From: Arthrobacter sp. C2
Lineage (GTDB): Bacteria > Actinomycetota > Actinomycetes > Actinomycetales > Micrococcaceae
NCBI GenBank assembly: GCA_024207135.1
Contig: CP042428.1
Location: forward strand, 4,340,001 to 4,404,000
Direction of reading: 5' to 3'
Length of the DNA stretch: 64,000 nucleotides
Part shown: positions 1 to 8,853 of the stretch, one piece after another
Numbering within the stretch: the first letter of the stretch is position 1
Layout: each line of letters begins with the position of its first letter
Translations under genes and position numbers: made by a program
The notes under the pieces: generated by a model
What the model was told of the DNA's origin: nothing
Databases searched by the model: none
Seen by the model: only the letters and a program-made list of their open reading frames with translations

Positions 1-1578
1 AACGGACGTCTGACCGTGATGCCCGGGGAAACCGTGGCGATCGTGGGGGAGTCGGGTTCCGGAAAGTCCACCACGGCGCTTGCCGCCATCGGGCTGCTGC
101 CGGGCAATGGCAAGGTCACCGGCGGGCAGATCATCTTTGACGGCGAAGACATCACCCATCCCACCGAGGAACGGATCGTAGCCCTGCGCGGCAGCTCCAT
201 CGGCATGGTTCCACAGGATCCCATGTCGAACCTCAACCCGGTGTGGAAGATCGGGTTCCAGGTCAAGGAGACCTTGAAGGCCAACGGCCTGGCCGGCAAC
301 AACTCCAAGGAACGCGTCGCCCAGGTCCTGGCCGAAGCGGGACTTCCGGATGCCGCGACCCGTGCCGGGCAGTACCCGCACGAGTTCTCCGGCGGCATGC
401 GCCAGCGTGCGCTCATCGCCATTGGCCTGGCCTGCCGGCCGCGCCTGCTCATTGCCGACGAACCGACCAGCGCACTGGACGTGACGGTGCAGCAGCAGAT
501 CCTGGACCACCTGGACACCATGACTTCCGAGCTGGGCACCGCGGTCGTGTTGATCACCCACGACCTGGGCCTTGCCGCCGAGCGCGCCGAGAAGATCGTG
601 GTGATGTACAAGGGGCAGGTGGTTGAATCGGGTCCGGCACTGGAAATCCTGCGCAACCCGGTTCACCCCTACACCCAGCGACTGGTCGCCGCGGCGCCTT
701 CGCTGGCCTCGAAGCGACTGCAATCCCAGCCGACCGAGGTCGCCGAGGAAATCAACGCCGTGGTGAAGGTCGAACACGAAATCGTCGACGAGGACATCCT
801 GCAGGTCAAGGACCTGACCAAGGTCTTCAAGATCCGCCGGGGACTGGGCAGAAGCGACGACTTCACCGCGGTGGACAACGTGTCCTTCTCGGTCAAGCGC
901 GGCACCACCACGGCCATCGTGGGGGAGTCCGGGTCGGGCAAATCCACCGTCGCACAGATGGTCTTGAACCTGCTCAAGCCGACCAGCGGGTCGATCACCT
1001 TCGACGGACAGGTGATGACCGACCGCACCGAGAACCAGCTGTTCAAGTTCCGCCGCCGCGTGCAGCCGATTTTCCAAGACCCCTACGGGTCCTTGGACCC
1101 GATGTACAGCATCTTCAGGACCATCGAAGAGCCGCTGCGGATCCACGGCATCGGGGATGCCAAGTCCCGGCAGAGCCGGGTCAAGGAGTTGCTCGAGCAC
1201 GTCTCGATGCCGTCTTCGACGATGCACCGGTTCCCCAACGAGCTCTCCGGCGGGCAGCGCCAGCGCATTGCCATTGCCCGGGCGTTGGCGCTCAAGCCCG
1301 AGGTGATCATTTGCGACGAAGCGGTTTCGGCCCTGGATGTGTTGGTGCAGGCACAGATCCTGAACCTGCTCAACAAGTTGCAGGAAGAGCTGAACCTGAC
1401 GTACCTGTTCATCACGCACGACCTTGCGGTGGTGCGCCAGATTGCAGACGACGTTTGCGTGATGGAACATGGACGGATCGTTGAGCATTCCACCACCGAT
1501 GAGGTCTTCAACAACCCCCAGAGCGAGTACACCAAGAACCTACTTCGGGCGATTCCCGGAGCCACGTTGATGCTTTAG
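1..1578 (+). CDS. ABC transporter ATP-binding protein with two fused nucleotide-binding domains (DppD-DppF type), 5' end outside window
   Basis: This ATPase would power peptide or nickel-type uptake at the inner face of the membrane. Two complete ABC domains are visible. The first has Walker A GESGSGKST, signature FSGGMRQR and Walker B LLIADEPTSALD. The second has GESGSGKST, LSGGQRQR and VIICDEAVSALD. Each is followed by the C-terminal 'hPYTQRL / seYTKNLL' segment typical of the oligopeptide family. The frame is open to the first base and the Walker A lies only about 15 codons in, so the usual 30-40 N-terminal residues are upstream of the window; the GTG at 16 and ATG at 19 are internal. It probably ends an upstream transporter operon, because a strong hairpin follows and the next transporter carries its own fused ATPase. 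Confidence 0.93.
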   Translation, partial: NGRLTVMPGETVAIVGESGSGKSTTALAAIGLLPGNGKVTGGQIIFDGEDITHPTEERIVALRGSSIGMVPQDPMSNLNPVWKIGFQVKETLKANGLAGNNSKERVAQVLAEAGLPDAATRAGQYPHEFSGGMRQRALIAIGLACRPRLLIADEPTSALDVTVQQQILDHLDTMTSELGTAVVLITHDLGLAAERAEKIVVMYKGQVVESGPALEILRNPVHPYTQRLVAAAPSLASKRLQSQPTEVAEEINAVVKVEHEIVDEDILQVKDLTKVFKIRRGLGRSDDFTAVDNVSFSVKRGTTTAIVGESGSGKSTVAQMVLNLLKPTSGSITFDGQVMTDRTENQLFKFRRRVQPIFQDPYGSLDPMYSIFRTIEEPLRIHGIGDAKSRQSRVKELLEHVSMPSSTMHRFPNELSGGQRQRIAIARALALKPEVIICDEAVSALDVLVQAQILNLLNKLQEELNLTYLFITHDLAVVRQIADDVCVMEHGRIVEHSTTDEVFNNPQSEYTKNLLRAIPGATLML

Positions 1579-1619
1579 GAGAGATTCGTTCCCAATGGGA
1601 ATTGGGAATTGATATGAAA

Positions 1620-1657
1620 AAGTGGAGGGGCAAGCCAAAAGGCTTGCCCCTCCACTT
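1620..1657. terminator. Hairpin terminator after the first ABC ATPase gene
   Basis: A perfect 17-bp inverted repeat (AAGTGGAGGGGCAAGCC and its complement) encloses an AAAA loop, 42 bases after the stop codon. There is no U-run, as is common for actinobacterial terminators. It separates the two peptide-transporter operons. Confidence 0.8.
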
Positions 1658-2027
1658 GCTTATCATGAATGACTTATTGGAAGGCAATCAGTGCCGGGTC
1701 GAACGTCATGTTGGGCGATGTTTCCAAACTGTTATAAATGGGGCCTCGCCGGATGCGCCTACTTACGAGTAGTAATTGGTGAAGTTCAATGTGAAGCAGA
1801 TCCTTGAGTTTTCGCGGCTGTAGCGTCCATCACGTTTGCGGGCGCCCTTGGAGTGTCGCTGGTCACCAGGCCACGGCCCGAATGGCACGCCAAATATGAA
1901 GCGGTGTTTTTATATCCAACCGGCGGAATCGCGGCTATGGTTCTAGATTGTGGGGCATCGCACACTGCATGGACCGCATTCGAGCGAAAGCTCGGTTACA
2001 TGAAGCTCAAGCTAATTAGGAGGAGAA
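1658..2027 (+). other. Leader/promoter region of the peptide ABC operon
   Basis: About 370 bases without a convincing gene; a 123-codon open frame starting at 1853 has no ribosome site and overlaps the next start. The stretch is AT-richer than its surroundings and presumably holds the operon promoter. A clear ribosome-binding site (AGGAGGA, about 2018-2024) lies just before the ATG at 2028. I could not fix a -35/-10 pair. Confidence 0.5.
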
Positions 2028-3836
2028 ATGCGTGTTCAGCGTATTTCCAAGGCTGTTGCAGTTGGTGCTGCGCTCGCACTGGCACTGACTGCGTGTGCGC
2101 CGGGTGGCGGAAACGCCCCCAGCGAATCGGCAACAACGTCGGCATCCAGCAGCGGGACCAACACCGTCGAACCGGCGAACTCGGGTCGCGCCGATCTTGG
2201 CGACATCACGACCAAGGACGATGAAATCAAGGTCACGGTCGGTGCCCCCGAATTCATCGGTTACAACTCTTACACCCCACAGACCTACTCCACCTACAAC
2301 TCGGCCATCACAGAGCGCGTGCTCTCAGGTTTCTCCTACTTCGGCACCGACGGCAAGATCTACGCGAACGACGACATGGTCACCTACGAGAAGGTCAGCG
2401 ACGATCCGCTGACCATCAAGTACACGATCAACCCGGATGCCAAGTGGTCCGACGGAACCCAGATCACCACGGCCGACGCCGTCCTGGCCTGGTCCTTCCA
2501 GAACGCCAACTTGAAGAACGCCAAGGGCAAGCAGCTCTTCGACTCGGTCTCCGCCGACCTGGGCGACACCGTCCCCAAGGGCCCCGAGGGCGCAGCTGAT
2601 TCGAAGGAATTCACGGTCACCTTCAAGAATCCCGACCCGGACTGGCAGATCCAGACCTGGATCGATACCCCCGCGCATATCGTCGCCAAGCAGGGCGGGA
2701 TGTCCACGGCGGAGTTCGTGGACGCGGCTCGCGCCGGCGATGCCAAGGCGCTCACCAAGGCCGCCGAGTTCTGGAACACCGGCTGGACCACGAAGCCCGG
2801 AACCCTTCCGGACGCCGAGCTGATCCCGTCCTCGGGACCGTACAAGCTCAAGAGCTGGGCGGCCGGGCAGTCGGTGACCCTGGAGGCCAACGAGAACTAC
2901 TACGGCACTCCGCCCGCCACCAAGACGCTGACCTTCCGCTTCATCGATGACGGGGCGATGGTCCAGGCCCTGCAGAACAAGGACCTCGACGTCATCAACC
3001 CGCAGCCGACGGTTGACACCTTGGCACAGCTCAAGGCTCTCGGCGACGAGGTGAACATCCAGCAGGGTGACACCATGACTTGGGAGCACCTGGACTTCAA
3101 CTTCCGCGACAAGGCCGTCTTCAAGGATTCCCTGGAACTGCGCCAGGCATTCGCGATGTGCGTTCCGCGCCAGGAAATCGTTGACAACCTGATCGTGCCG
3201 CTGAACCCGGAGGCCAAGGTGCTCAACGCACGCGAGGTCTTCCCGTTCCAGGACACCTATGACGAGGTCGTGGGTGAGTCCTATGACGGTCGCTACGACA
3301 AGGTCGACATCGAAGGTGCCAAGAAGATCCTCGAGGAGCAGAACGCCGTGGGCACCAAGGTGCGCATTGGCTACTCGGCTCCCAACCCGCGCCGCACCGA
3401 CGAAGTCGCCATGATCCAGTCCTCCTGCAAGGACGCGGGCTTCGAAGTTGTCGACGCCGGCGACCCGAAGTTCTTCGCACCCGGCGGCACCCAGGAACGC
3501 GGCGACTACGACGTGGCACTGTTCGCCTGGGCAGGTTCCGGCCAGATCACCTCGGGCCAGAACATCTACGCCTCGGGCAAGCCGCAGAACTACGGCCAGT
3601 ACTCCAACAAGGACGTCGACGCCGCGTGGGAGCGCCTGGCAACCTCGATGGACCCGGCCGTGCACCTGACCGAGACCAAGAACATCGAGAAGCTGCTGTG
3701 GGATGACCTCTTCGGCATCCCGGTGTTCGCACACCCGGGTCTGTCCGCCTCCTCGGCCGACATCAAGAACGTGCGCCACACCGCTACCCAGTCGCAGATC
3801 GTCTGGAACGCCGAACAGTGGGTACGCGCTGAGTAA
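2028..3836 (+). CDS. Peptide-type ABC transporter substrate-binding lipoprotein (SBP family 5)
   Basis: Extracellular binding protein delivering peptides or similar ligands to the permeases encoded next. The N-terminus is a lipoprotein signal: positively charged MRVQRISK, a hydrophobic stretch and the lipobox LTAC with Cys23 as the lipid anchor, followed by a Ser/Thr/Gly-rich linker. The mature part shows family-5 features: 'YTINPDAKWSDGTQITTADAV' near residues 140-160 and 'LRQAFAMCVPRQEIVDNL' further on. At 602 residues it is slightly longer than DppA/OppA proteins. The ATG at 2028 is supported by AGGAGGA seven bases upstream. It is the first gene of the operon, and a hairpin separates it from the permeases. 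The true ligand cannot be read from the sequence. Confidence 0.93.
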   Translation: MRVQRISKAVAVGAALALALTACAPGGGNAPSESATTSASSSGTNTVEPANSGRADLGDITTKDDEIKVTVGAPEFIGYNSYTPQTYSTYNSAITERVLSGFSYFGTDGKIYANDDMVTYEKVSDDPLTIKYTINPDAKWSDGTQITTADAVLAWSFQNANLKNAKGKQLFDSVSADLGDTVPKGPEGAADSKEFTVTFKNPDPDWQIQTWIDTPAHIVAKQGGMSTAEFVDAARAGDAKALTKAAEFWNTGWTTKPGTLPDAELIPSSGPYKLKSWAAGQSVTLEANENYYGTPPATKTLTFRFIDDGAMVQALQNKDLDVINPQPTVDTLAQLKALGDEVNIQQGDTMTWEHLDFNFRDKAVFKDSLELRQAFAMCVPRQEIVDNLIVPLNPEAKVLNAREVFPFQDTYDEVVGESYDGRYDKVDIEGAKKILEEQNAVGTKVRIGYSAPNPRRTDEVAMIQSSCKDAGFEVVDAGDPKFFAPGGTQERGDYDVALFAWAGSGQITSGQNIYASGKPQNYGQYSNKDVDAAWERLATSMDPAVHLTETKNIEKLLWDDLFGIPVFAHPGLSASSADIKNVRHTATQSQIVWNAEQWVRAE

Positions 3837-3863
3837 TTGCCCACCGGCAATATCAGCGTCTTA

Positions 3864-3897
3864 GTGTGGGGTCCGGCATACCAGCCGGACCCCACAC
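3864..3897 (+). terminator. Intra-operon hairpin between binding-protein and permease genes
   Basis: Perfect 14-bp stem (GTGTGGGGTCCGGC with its complement) and a six-base loop, 27 bases after the binding-protein stop and about 57 bases before the permease start. By position it is likely an attenuator or 3'-end stabiliser that lets the binding protein be made in excess over the membrane subunits. Confidence 0.7.
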
Positions 3898-3953
3898 GCC
3901 CTTGTTAGCGACCCTTTCGAGGGCACTCAAGACGGAAAGGCAAGAACCGCGCA

Positions 3954-5471
3954 GTGCTGAAATTTATCCTCAAGAGGCTGGGAGCCTCCATCGGCATCCT
4001 GTTTGCCGCATCCTTCCTCCTGTACGTGCTGGTGATCAACTCCGGGGACCCGTTGTCGGACCTCCGCGAATCGATCGCCGACAACCGCGACTACCTGATG
4101 CAGCAACGCAGCGACTACATGAACCTGGACATGCCCTGGTTCCAGCGCTACTGGACCTGGCTCGTGGGCGTGGGCGGCTGCTTCGCCCTCAAATGCGACC
4201 TGGGAACCAACATCCAGGGCATCGAGGTCACCGGGCTGCTGGGTGCCGCGGCGTCGTCCACGTTGCGCCTAGTCGTGCTGGCCACCGTGCTGGCTGCCAT
4301 CGCCGGCATCGCCATCGGCGTCCTGTCCGCCATCCGCCAATACTCCGGCCTTGACTACGGGGTCACCTTCCTGACCTTCCTGTTCTTCTCGCTTCCGGTC
4401 TTCTGGGCGGCGGTGATGCTCAAGGAATACATGGCCATCGGCTACAACGACTGGATGAAGGACCCCTCGTTCTCCACGGTCCAAATCGTCTTGATCGCCC
4501 TGCTCTTCGGCTTCCTGATGCAGGTGTTCCTCGCCGGGAGCATGCGCCGGCGGCTGGCCACCTTCGCCGTCTCTGCGGCCTTCGTCGCCGTCGTGATCCC
4601 GTACCTGCTGTGGCTGAACTTCTTCCGCTACCCGCAGCTGGGCCCGGCCGCCATCGTGGTCCTGTCCCTGGCCGTGGCGCTGAGCGGAACCGCGATGTCG
4701 GTGGGGATCCGCAACAAGTTGGTCCTCTACCCGGCCCTCATCACCGTGGGCCTGGGCCTGGTCATGTACTACGCGACCTTCACGCTGCTGACGGAACCCA
4801 ACACCTGGGTGTTGATCGTCGGGGGCATCCTCTCCGTGGCGGTCCCCGGTGCCATCGGCCACTTCATGGGCGGGCGCCTGCGCAAGACCGCGATGGCCGT
4901 CAGCGCCGTGACCGGGCTGGCCTTCGCCGGGCTGACGGTCATTGACCACATCTTCCGCGCCTGGCCCGGGTTCCTGGCCCTGAAGCCCCGGCCCATCGGC
5001 ACCATCGGTTCCCAGACCCCGAACTTCACCGGGGACTTCTGGGAGTCCTTCCTGGATCGCGGCGCGCAGCTCTTGCTGCCCACGCTCCTGCTGGCAATCA
5101 TTTCCCTCGCATCGTACTCGCGCTACACCCGTGCCTCGATGCTGGAGGTCGGGCAGCAGGACTACATCCGCACCGCCCGCTCCAAGGGCCTTTCCGAACG
5201 CACCGTGATCTTCCGCCACGCCTTCCGCAACGCGCTGATCCCCATCGCCACCATCGCGGCCTTCGACTTCGCGGGTTTGATCGGCGGCGCGGTGATCACC
5301 GAGACGGTGTTCGGCTGGAAGGGCATGGGCCAAATGTTCACCACCGGGCTGCATGCCGTGGACCCCGCGCCGGTCATGGCGTTCTTCCTGGTCACCGGAA
5401 CCGCGGCGGTCCTGTTCAACATGCTGGCCGACATCTTCTACGCCTTGCTCGACCCGAGGATCCGGGTATGA
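3954..5471 (+). CDS. Peptide ABC transporter permease (DppB/OppB family) with large internal membrane insertion
   Basis: Integral membrane subunit of the peptide importer. The ends match DppB: an N-terminal helix (MLKFILKRLGASIGILFAAS), a periplasmic domain, helices around 100-160, then the conserved C-terminal half with LLPTLLLAIISLASYSRYTRAS and the EAA loop near residues 400-430 that docks on the ATPase. The usual length is 310-340; this protein has 505 residues. The excess lies around residues 171-365, where I count about six hydrophobic segments not found in E. coli DppB. GTG start at 3954 with GGAAAGG about 13 bases upstream. It overlaps the next gene by four bases (ATGA). Confidence 0.9.
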   Translation: MLKFILKRLGASIGILFAASFLLYVLVINSGDPLSDLRESIADNRDYLMQQRSDYMNLDMPWFQRYWTWLVGVGGCFALKCDLGTNIQGIEVTGLLGAAASSTLRLVVLATVLAAIAGIAIGVLSAIRQYSGLDYGVTFLTFLFFSLPVFWAAVMLKEYMAIGYNDWMKDPSFSTVQIVLIALLFGFLMQVFLAGSMRRRLATFAVSAAFVAVVIPYLLWLNFFRYPQLGPAAIVVLSLAVALSGTAMSVGIRNKLVLYPALITVGLGLVMYYATFTLLTEPNTWVLIVGGILSVAVPGAIGHFMGGRLRKTAMAVSAVTGLAFAGLTVIDHIFRAWPGFLALKPRPIGTIGSQTPNFTGDFWESFLDRGAQLLLPTLLLAIISLASYSRYTRASMLEVGQQDYIRTARSKGLSERTVIFRHAFRNALIPIATIAAFDFAGLIGGAVITETVFGWKGMGQMFTTGLHAVDPAPVMAFFLVTGTAAVLFNMLADIFYALLDPRIRV

Positions 5472-6556
5472 GCGGGATCAAGGACAACGAGGAACTACGA
5501 GGTCCATCGAGCATGAAATCTGATATCGAACCCGGCGAGCAAGAACTTGTCTCGCTGGTTGAGGTCGAAGACGCGGAACTGGCCCGCAAGTCCAGCCAGT
5601 CCAAGAGCCAAGGCCAATTGGTCCGCCGGCGTTTCCTGAACCACAAGGCAGCCATGATCTCCACCGTGGTGCTGGTGGTCATCACGCTCACGGCATTCAC
5701 CTCCATCGGATTTGCCGGCATTCCGGGTTGGTGGGGACAGAGCTACCTGAAGTCCTCCAGCGTGATCAACGGCGGGGCACCCACGCTGAGCCTGTGGCCC
5801 TCCTGGCTCGGCGGGCCCGGGTTCGCCATCGGGGAGCACCCCTTCGGGCAGGACAACACCGGCAAGGACTACTTCGCCCTGGTGATGCGTGGAACGCAGA
5901 AATCCATCATTATCGCGGTGACCGTCGGCGCACTGTCAACCTGCATCGGTGCGATCATCGGCGCCGTCGCCGGATACTTCCGCGGCTGGGTCGACGAGGT
6001 CCTGATGCGGCTGACCGACCTGTTCATCGTCATCCCGCTGCTGGTGTTGGCCGCCGTGCTGGGCCAGCTGGCCGGCTCCAAGCTGGGCGGCTCCATCTTC
6101 GCCCTGGCCCTGGTGCTGGGCATGCTGACCTGGACCGGACTGGCGCGCCTGGTGCGCGGCGAGATCCTGTCCCTGCGCGAGCGCGAATACGTCGCCGCCG
6201 CCCAGGCCATGGGATCGAAGACCTCCCGGGTGATCTTCAAGCACCTGCTGCCCAACACCATCGGGGTGATCGTGGTCAACGCGACCTTCGCGATCGCCGG
6301 GGCGATCCTGCTTGAAACCTCGCTGAGCTTCCTGGGCTTCGGGGTCAAGGCCCCCGAGTCCTCGCTGGGCCTGCTCATCAGCCAATACCAAAACGCGTTC
6401 ACCAACCGGCCCTGGCTGTTCTGGTGGCCGGGCATGTTGATCGTGACCATCGCGTTGAGCGTGAACTTCCTGGGCGACGGGCTGCGCGACGCCTTTGACC
6501 CGCGCCAGACCAAGAAGACCCGGCGCCGCACCAAGAAGGAAGAGGTATCCGAATGA
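5468..6556 (+). CDS. Peptide ABC transporter permease (DppC/OppC family)
   Basis: Second membrane subunit of the importer, 362 residues. It has a long charged cytoplasmic N-terminus (about 65 residues), a first helix near MISTVVLVVITLTAFTS, a periplasmic loop containing the family hallmark 'EHPFGQDNTGKDYFALVMRGTQ', and a C-terminal domain with the EAA loop 'REREYVAAAQAMGSKTSRVI' followed by 'HLLPNTIGVIVV'. It is coupled to both neighbours by ATGA overlaps, so the subunits should be translated together. The start could be the internal ATG at 5513 instead, which would shorten the N-terminus by 15 residues without touching the conserved region. Confidence 0.93.
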   Translation: MSGIKDNEELRGPSSMKSDIEPGEQELVSLVEVEDAELARKSSQSKSQGQLVRRRFLNHKAAMISTVVLVVITLTAFTSIGFAGIPGWWGQSYLKSSSVINGGAPTLSLWPSWLGGPGFAIGEHPFGQDNTGKDYFALVMRGTQKSIIIAVTVGALSTCIGAIIGAVAGYFRGWVDEVLMRLTDLFIVIPLLVLAAVLGQLAGSKLGGSIFALALVLGMLTWTGLARLVRGEILSLREREYVAAAQAMGSKTSRVIFKHLLPNTIGVIVVNATFAIAGAILLETSLSFLGFGVKAPESSLGLLISQYQNAFTNRPWLFWWPGMLIVTIALSVNFLGDGLRDAFDPRQTKKTRRRTKKEEVSE

Positions 6557-8256
6557 GCATCCCCACGGCCCATGCCGGCGACACCGCAACGGCCCTGAGC
6601 TTCCAGAACCTTTCCGTTTCCTTCGAGACCGAATTCTCCGATGTGCACGCGGTCAAGGGCCTGTCCCTCGAGGTGTACCCCGGGGAGGTCGTGGCCCTGG
6701 TGGGCGAGTCGGGTTCCGGGAAATCCGTGACCTCCACCGCCGCCATCGGCCTGCTGCCGCCCAACGCCTACATCACCGGCAGGGCAATGGTGGGCGGCAT
6801 CGACGTGGTGGGCCTGCCCGAGAACAAGATGCGCAAGATGCGCGCCACGGACATCGCCATGGTCTTCCAGGAGCCCATGACCGCGCTGAACCCGGTGCTG
6901 ACCATCGAGCGCCAGCTCACCGAGTCACTCGAGCTGCACGGATTGGCCTACGGCAAGGACGCGACCAACCGCGCGGTGGAGCTGCTGGAGATGGTCGGGA
7001 TCCCCGACCCGCGCAAGCGCGTCAAGCAGTACCCGCACCAGTTCTCCGGCGGCCAGCGCCAGCGCATCGTGATCGCCATGGCGATCTCCTGCGACCCGAA
7101 GGTCATCATCGCCGACGAGCCGACCACCGCGCTGGATGTGACGGTGCAGGCAGAGATCTTGGACCTGCTGCGCGAGCTGAAGGACAAGCTGAACACCGGC
7201 ATCCTGCTGATCACCCACAACATGGGCGTGGTGGCCGACCTGGCCGACCGCGTCGCGGTGATGTTCCGCGGTTCGCTGGTGGAAACCGGCACAGTGGACC
7301 AGGTGCTCAACCACCCGGTTCACCCGTACACGCAGAAGCTGCTGGCCTCGGTCCCGCGGCTCGAGGCCGTGGATGTCACCGGGACCTGGGAACCGGAACC
7401 TGCCGAGGTGCTGGACCCGGAGCGCAAGCTGGTCCTCGAGGCGAAGAACCTGGTGCTCGAATACGACATGCGCGGATCCAAGTTCCGTGCCGTGGACGAC
7501 GTGTCCTTCGAACTGGCCCGCGGCCAGATCCTGGGCATCGTGGGGGAGTCGGGTTCCGGCAAGTCCACCGTGGCCAAGGCCGTGCTGGGGCTGCTGCCGG
7601 TGGCCTCCGGGGTGCTGGCGGTCCAGGGCACCAACCTGGCCTCGCTGCGGCCCAAGGCCGCCCGGGCGATCCGTGCCAAGATCGGGGTGATCTTCCAGGA
7701 CCCGGCCGCGTCGCTGAATCCGCGCTTCCCGATCGGCGACTGCATCACCGAGCCGATGGTGGTGCACAAGGTCGGCAACCGTGCCGAGCGCATCAGGCGT
7801 GCCGAGGAACTGCTCGACGCGGTGCACCTGCCCCGCTCCGTGATCAACCGCTACCCGCACGAGCTCTCCGGCGGCCAGCGCCAGCGCATCTGCATCGCCC
7901 GTGCGCTGACGCTTGACCCGGAATTGCTGATCGCCGACGAGCCGACCAGTGCGCTGGATGTCTCGGTGCAGGCCGCGGTGCTGGAAATGATCCAGGAACT
8001 GCAGGCCCGCTACGAGTTCGCCTGCCTGTTTGTCAGCCACGACCTGGCCGTGGTGGACCTGCTGGCGCACAACGTGGTGGTCATGAAGGACGGCAAGTCG
8101 GTCGAGCAGGGACGGGTCTCCGACGTGCTGCACGCCCCGCAGCACGACTACACCCGCCGGCTGCTGGCCGCCGCCCCGGTGCCCGAGCCCCGGGAACAAG
8201 CGGTGCGCCGCGAGGCACGCCGCCTGTTGACGGAGCTGGAAAACCCGGACAGCTGA
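6553..8256 (+). CDS. Peptide ABC transporter ATPase, two fused domains (DppD-DppF type)
   Basis: Energising subunit of this importer, 567 residues. Domain 1 carries Walker A GESGSGKS at residues 51-58, signature FSGGQRQR at 164-171 and Walker B VIIADEPTTALD. Domain 2 has its own GESGSGKST, LSGGQRQR and LLIADEPTSALD. Each half ends in the oligopeptide-family tail (HPYTQKLL, HDYTRRLL). The fusion of the usually separate D and F proteins supplies both ATPase sites in one chain. The gene overlaps the permease by four bases and ends the operon, followed by a strong terminator. It is a paralogue of the truncated ATPase at the window start. Confidence 0.95.
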   Translation: MSIPTAHAGDTATALSFQNLSVSFETEFSDVHAVKGLSLEVYPGEVVALVGESGSGKSVTSTAAIGLLPPNAYITGRAMVGGIDVVGLPENKMRKMRATDIAMVFQEPMTALNPVLTIERQLTESLELHGLAYGKDATNRAVELLEMVGIPDPRKRVKQYPHQFSGGQRQRIVIAMAISCDPKVIIADEPTTALDVTVQAEILDLLRELKDKLNTGILLITHNMGVVADLADRVAVMFRGSLVETGTVDQVLNHPVHPYTQKLLASVPRLEAVDVTGTWEPEPAEVLDPERKLVLEAKNLVLEYDMRGSKFRAVDDVSFELARGQILGIVGESGSGKSTVAKAVLGLLPVASGVLAVQGTNLASLRPKAARAIRAKIGVIFQDPAASLNPRFPIGDCITEPMVVHKVGNRAERIRRAEELLDAVHLPRSVINRYPHELSGGQRQRICIARALTLDPELLIADEPTSALDVSVQAAVLEMIQELQARYEFACLFVSHDLAVVDLLAHNVVVMKDGKSVEQGRVSDVLHAPQHDYTRRLLAAAPVPEPREQAVRREARRLLTELENPDS

Positions 8257-8270
8257 GGTCCGCACACGAC

Positions 8271-8309
8271 AAAGGCCGGGAAACGAAGCAACTTGGTTTC
8301 CCGGCCTTT
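8271..8309. terminator. Bidirectional terminator between convergent genes
   Basis: Perfect 14-bp inverted repeat (AAAGGCCGGGAAAC / GTTTCCCGGCCTTT) with an 11-base loop, 14 bases after the peptide operon and 43 bases from the stop of the convergent acetyltransferase gene. A-run on one side and T-run on the other allow it to work in both directions. Confidence 0.88.
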
Positions 8310-8351
8310 GCCTTGCCCGCGAGGCGGGACTTGGAATGGAACGTCGGGAGC

Positions 8352-8822
8352 CTAGGCAAGCTCCATGATGAATTCCTTCACGACCGCGGCACGGGCGTTG
8401 GAGAAGTCGGCTGCCTCGTCAATGACCTTGAAACCACGTCGTTCCAGGACCTTGATGGAGCCGATGTTGTCCTGCGGGACGCGTGCGCGCAACGGCCGGG
8501 TCGTGTACTCGGCCAGGAACGCGTCCACGGCGGAGGTGGTGATGCCCTGGCCCCAGAAGCGGCTTGCCGTCCAGAAGCTGATCTCCGGGATCGCTTCGTT
8601 CTCGAACACCAGGATGGAGCCGGCAACCTCGCCGTTGTGCTCGATGGTGCGCACGATGACCTTGGGGTCGCTGGTGATCAATCCCCAGTGGTGGTCGAAA
8701 ACCCCGCGGTCGGCCGGGTTCCGGGCGGTGAAGGCGGCCATGAGGTTGGCTTCGGGGTCCTGCTGGTGTTCGAAGAACTGATCCAGGTCTTCGGGCTGCA
8801 AAGGCCGTAGATGCACGGTCAC
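8352..8822 (-). CDS. GNAT-family N-acetyltransferase (RimJ/RimL-like)
   Basis: Predicted cytoplasmic acetyltransferase of 156 residues, normal length for a single GNAT domain. Visible features are the N-terminal 'LRPLQPEDLDQFFEHQQDPEA' typical of the RimJ/RimL branch, the acetyl-CoA loop region 'FWGQGITTSAVDAFL' (Q/R-x-x-G-x-G/A equivalent) and the late 'NIGSIKVLERRGFKV' motif. The substrate is unknown. The gene lies 31 bases downstream of the TetR gene on the same strand and may be co-transcribed with it. The GTG at 8822 sits very close to GAGAGG; the GTG two codons later has better spacing. Confidence 0.85.
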   Translation of the reverse strand: MTVHLRPLQPEDLDQFFEHQQDPEANLMAAFTARNPADRGVFDHHWGLITSDPKVIVRTIEHNGEVAGSILVFENEAIPEISFWTASRFWGQGITTSAVDAFLAEYTTRPLRARVPQDNIGSIKVLERRGFKVIDEAADFSNARAAVVKEFIMELA

Positions 8823-8853
8823 TGCCTCTCTAGTTGTGATGGTCGTCTATGTC

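Noticed and set aside
2325-3779. Long antisense frames over the substrate-binding protein and the permease (also 4269-5354)
   Set aside because: Typical G/C-rich shadows without start signals or homology, while the sense strand holds family-typical proteins.
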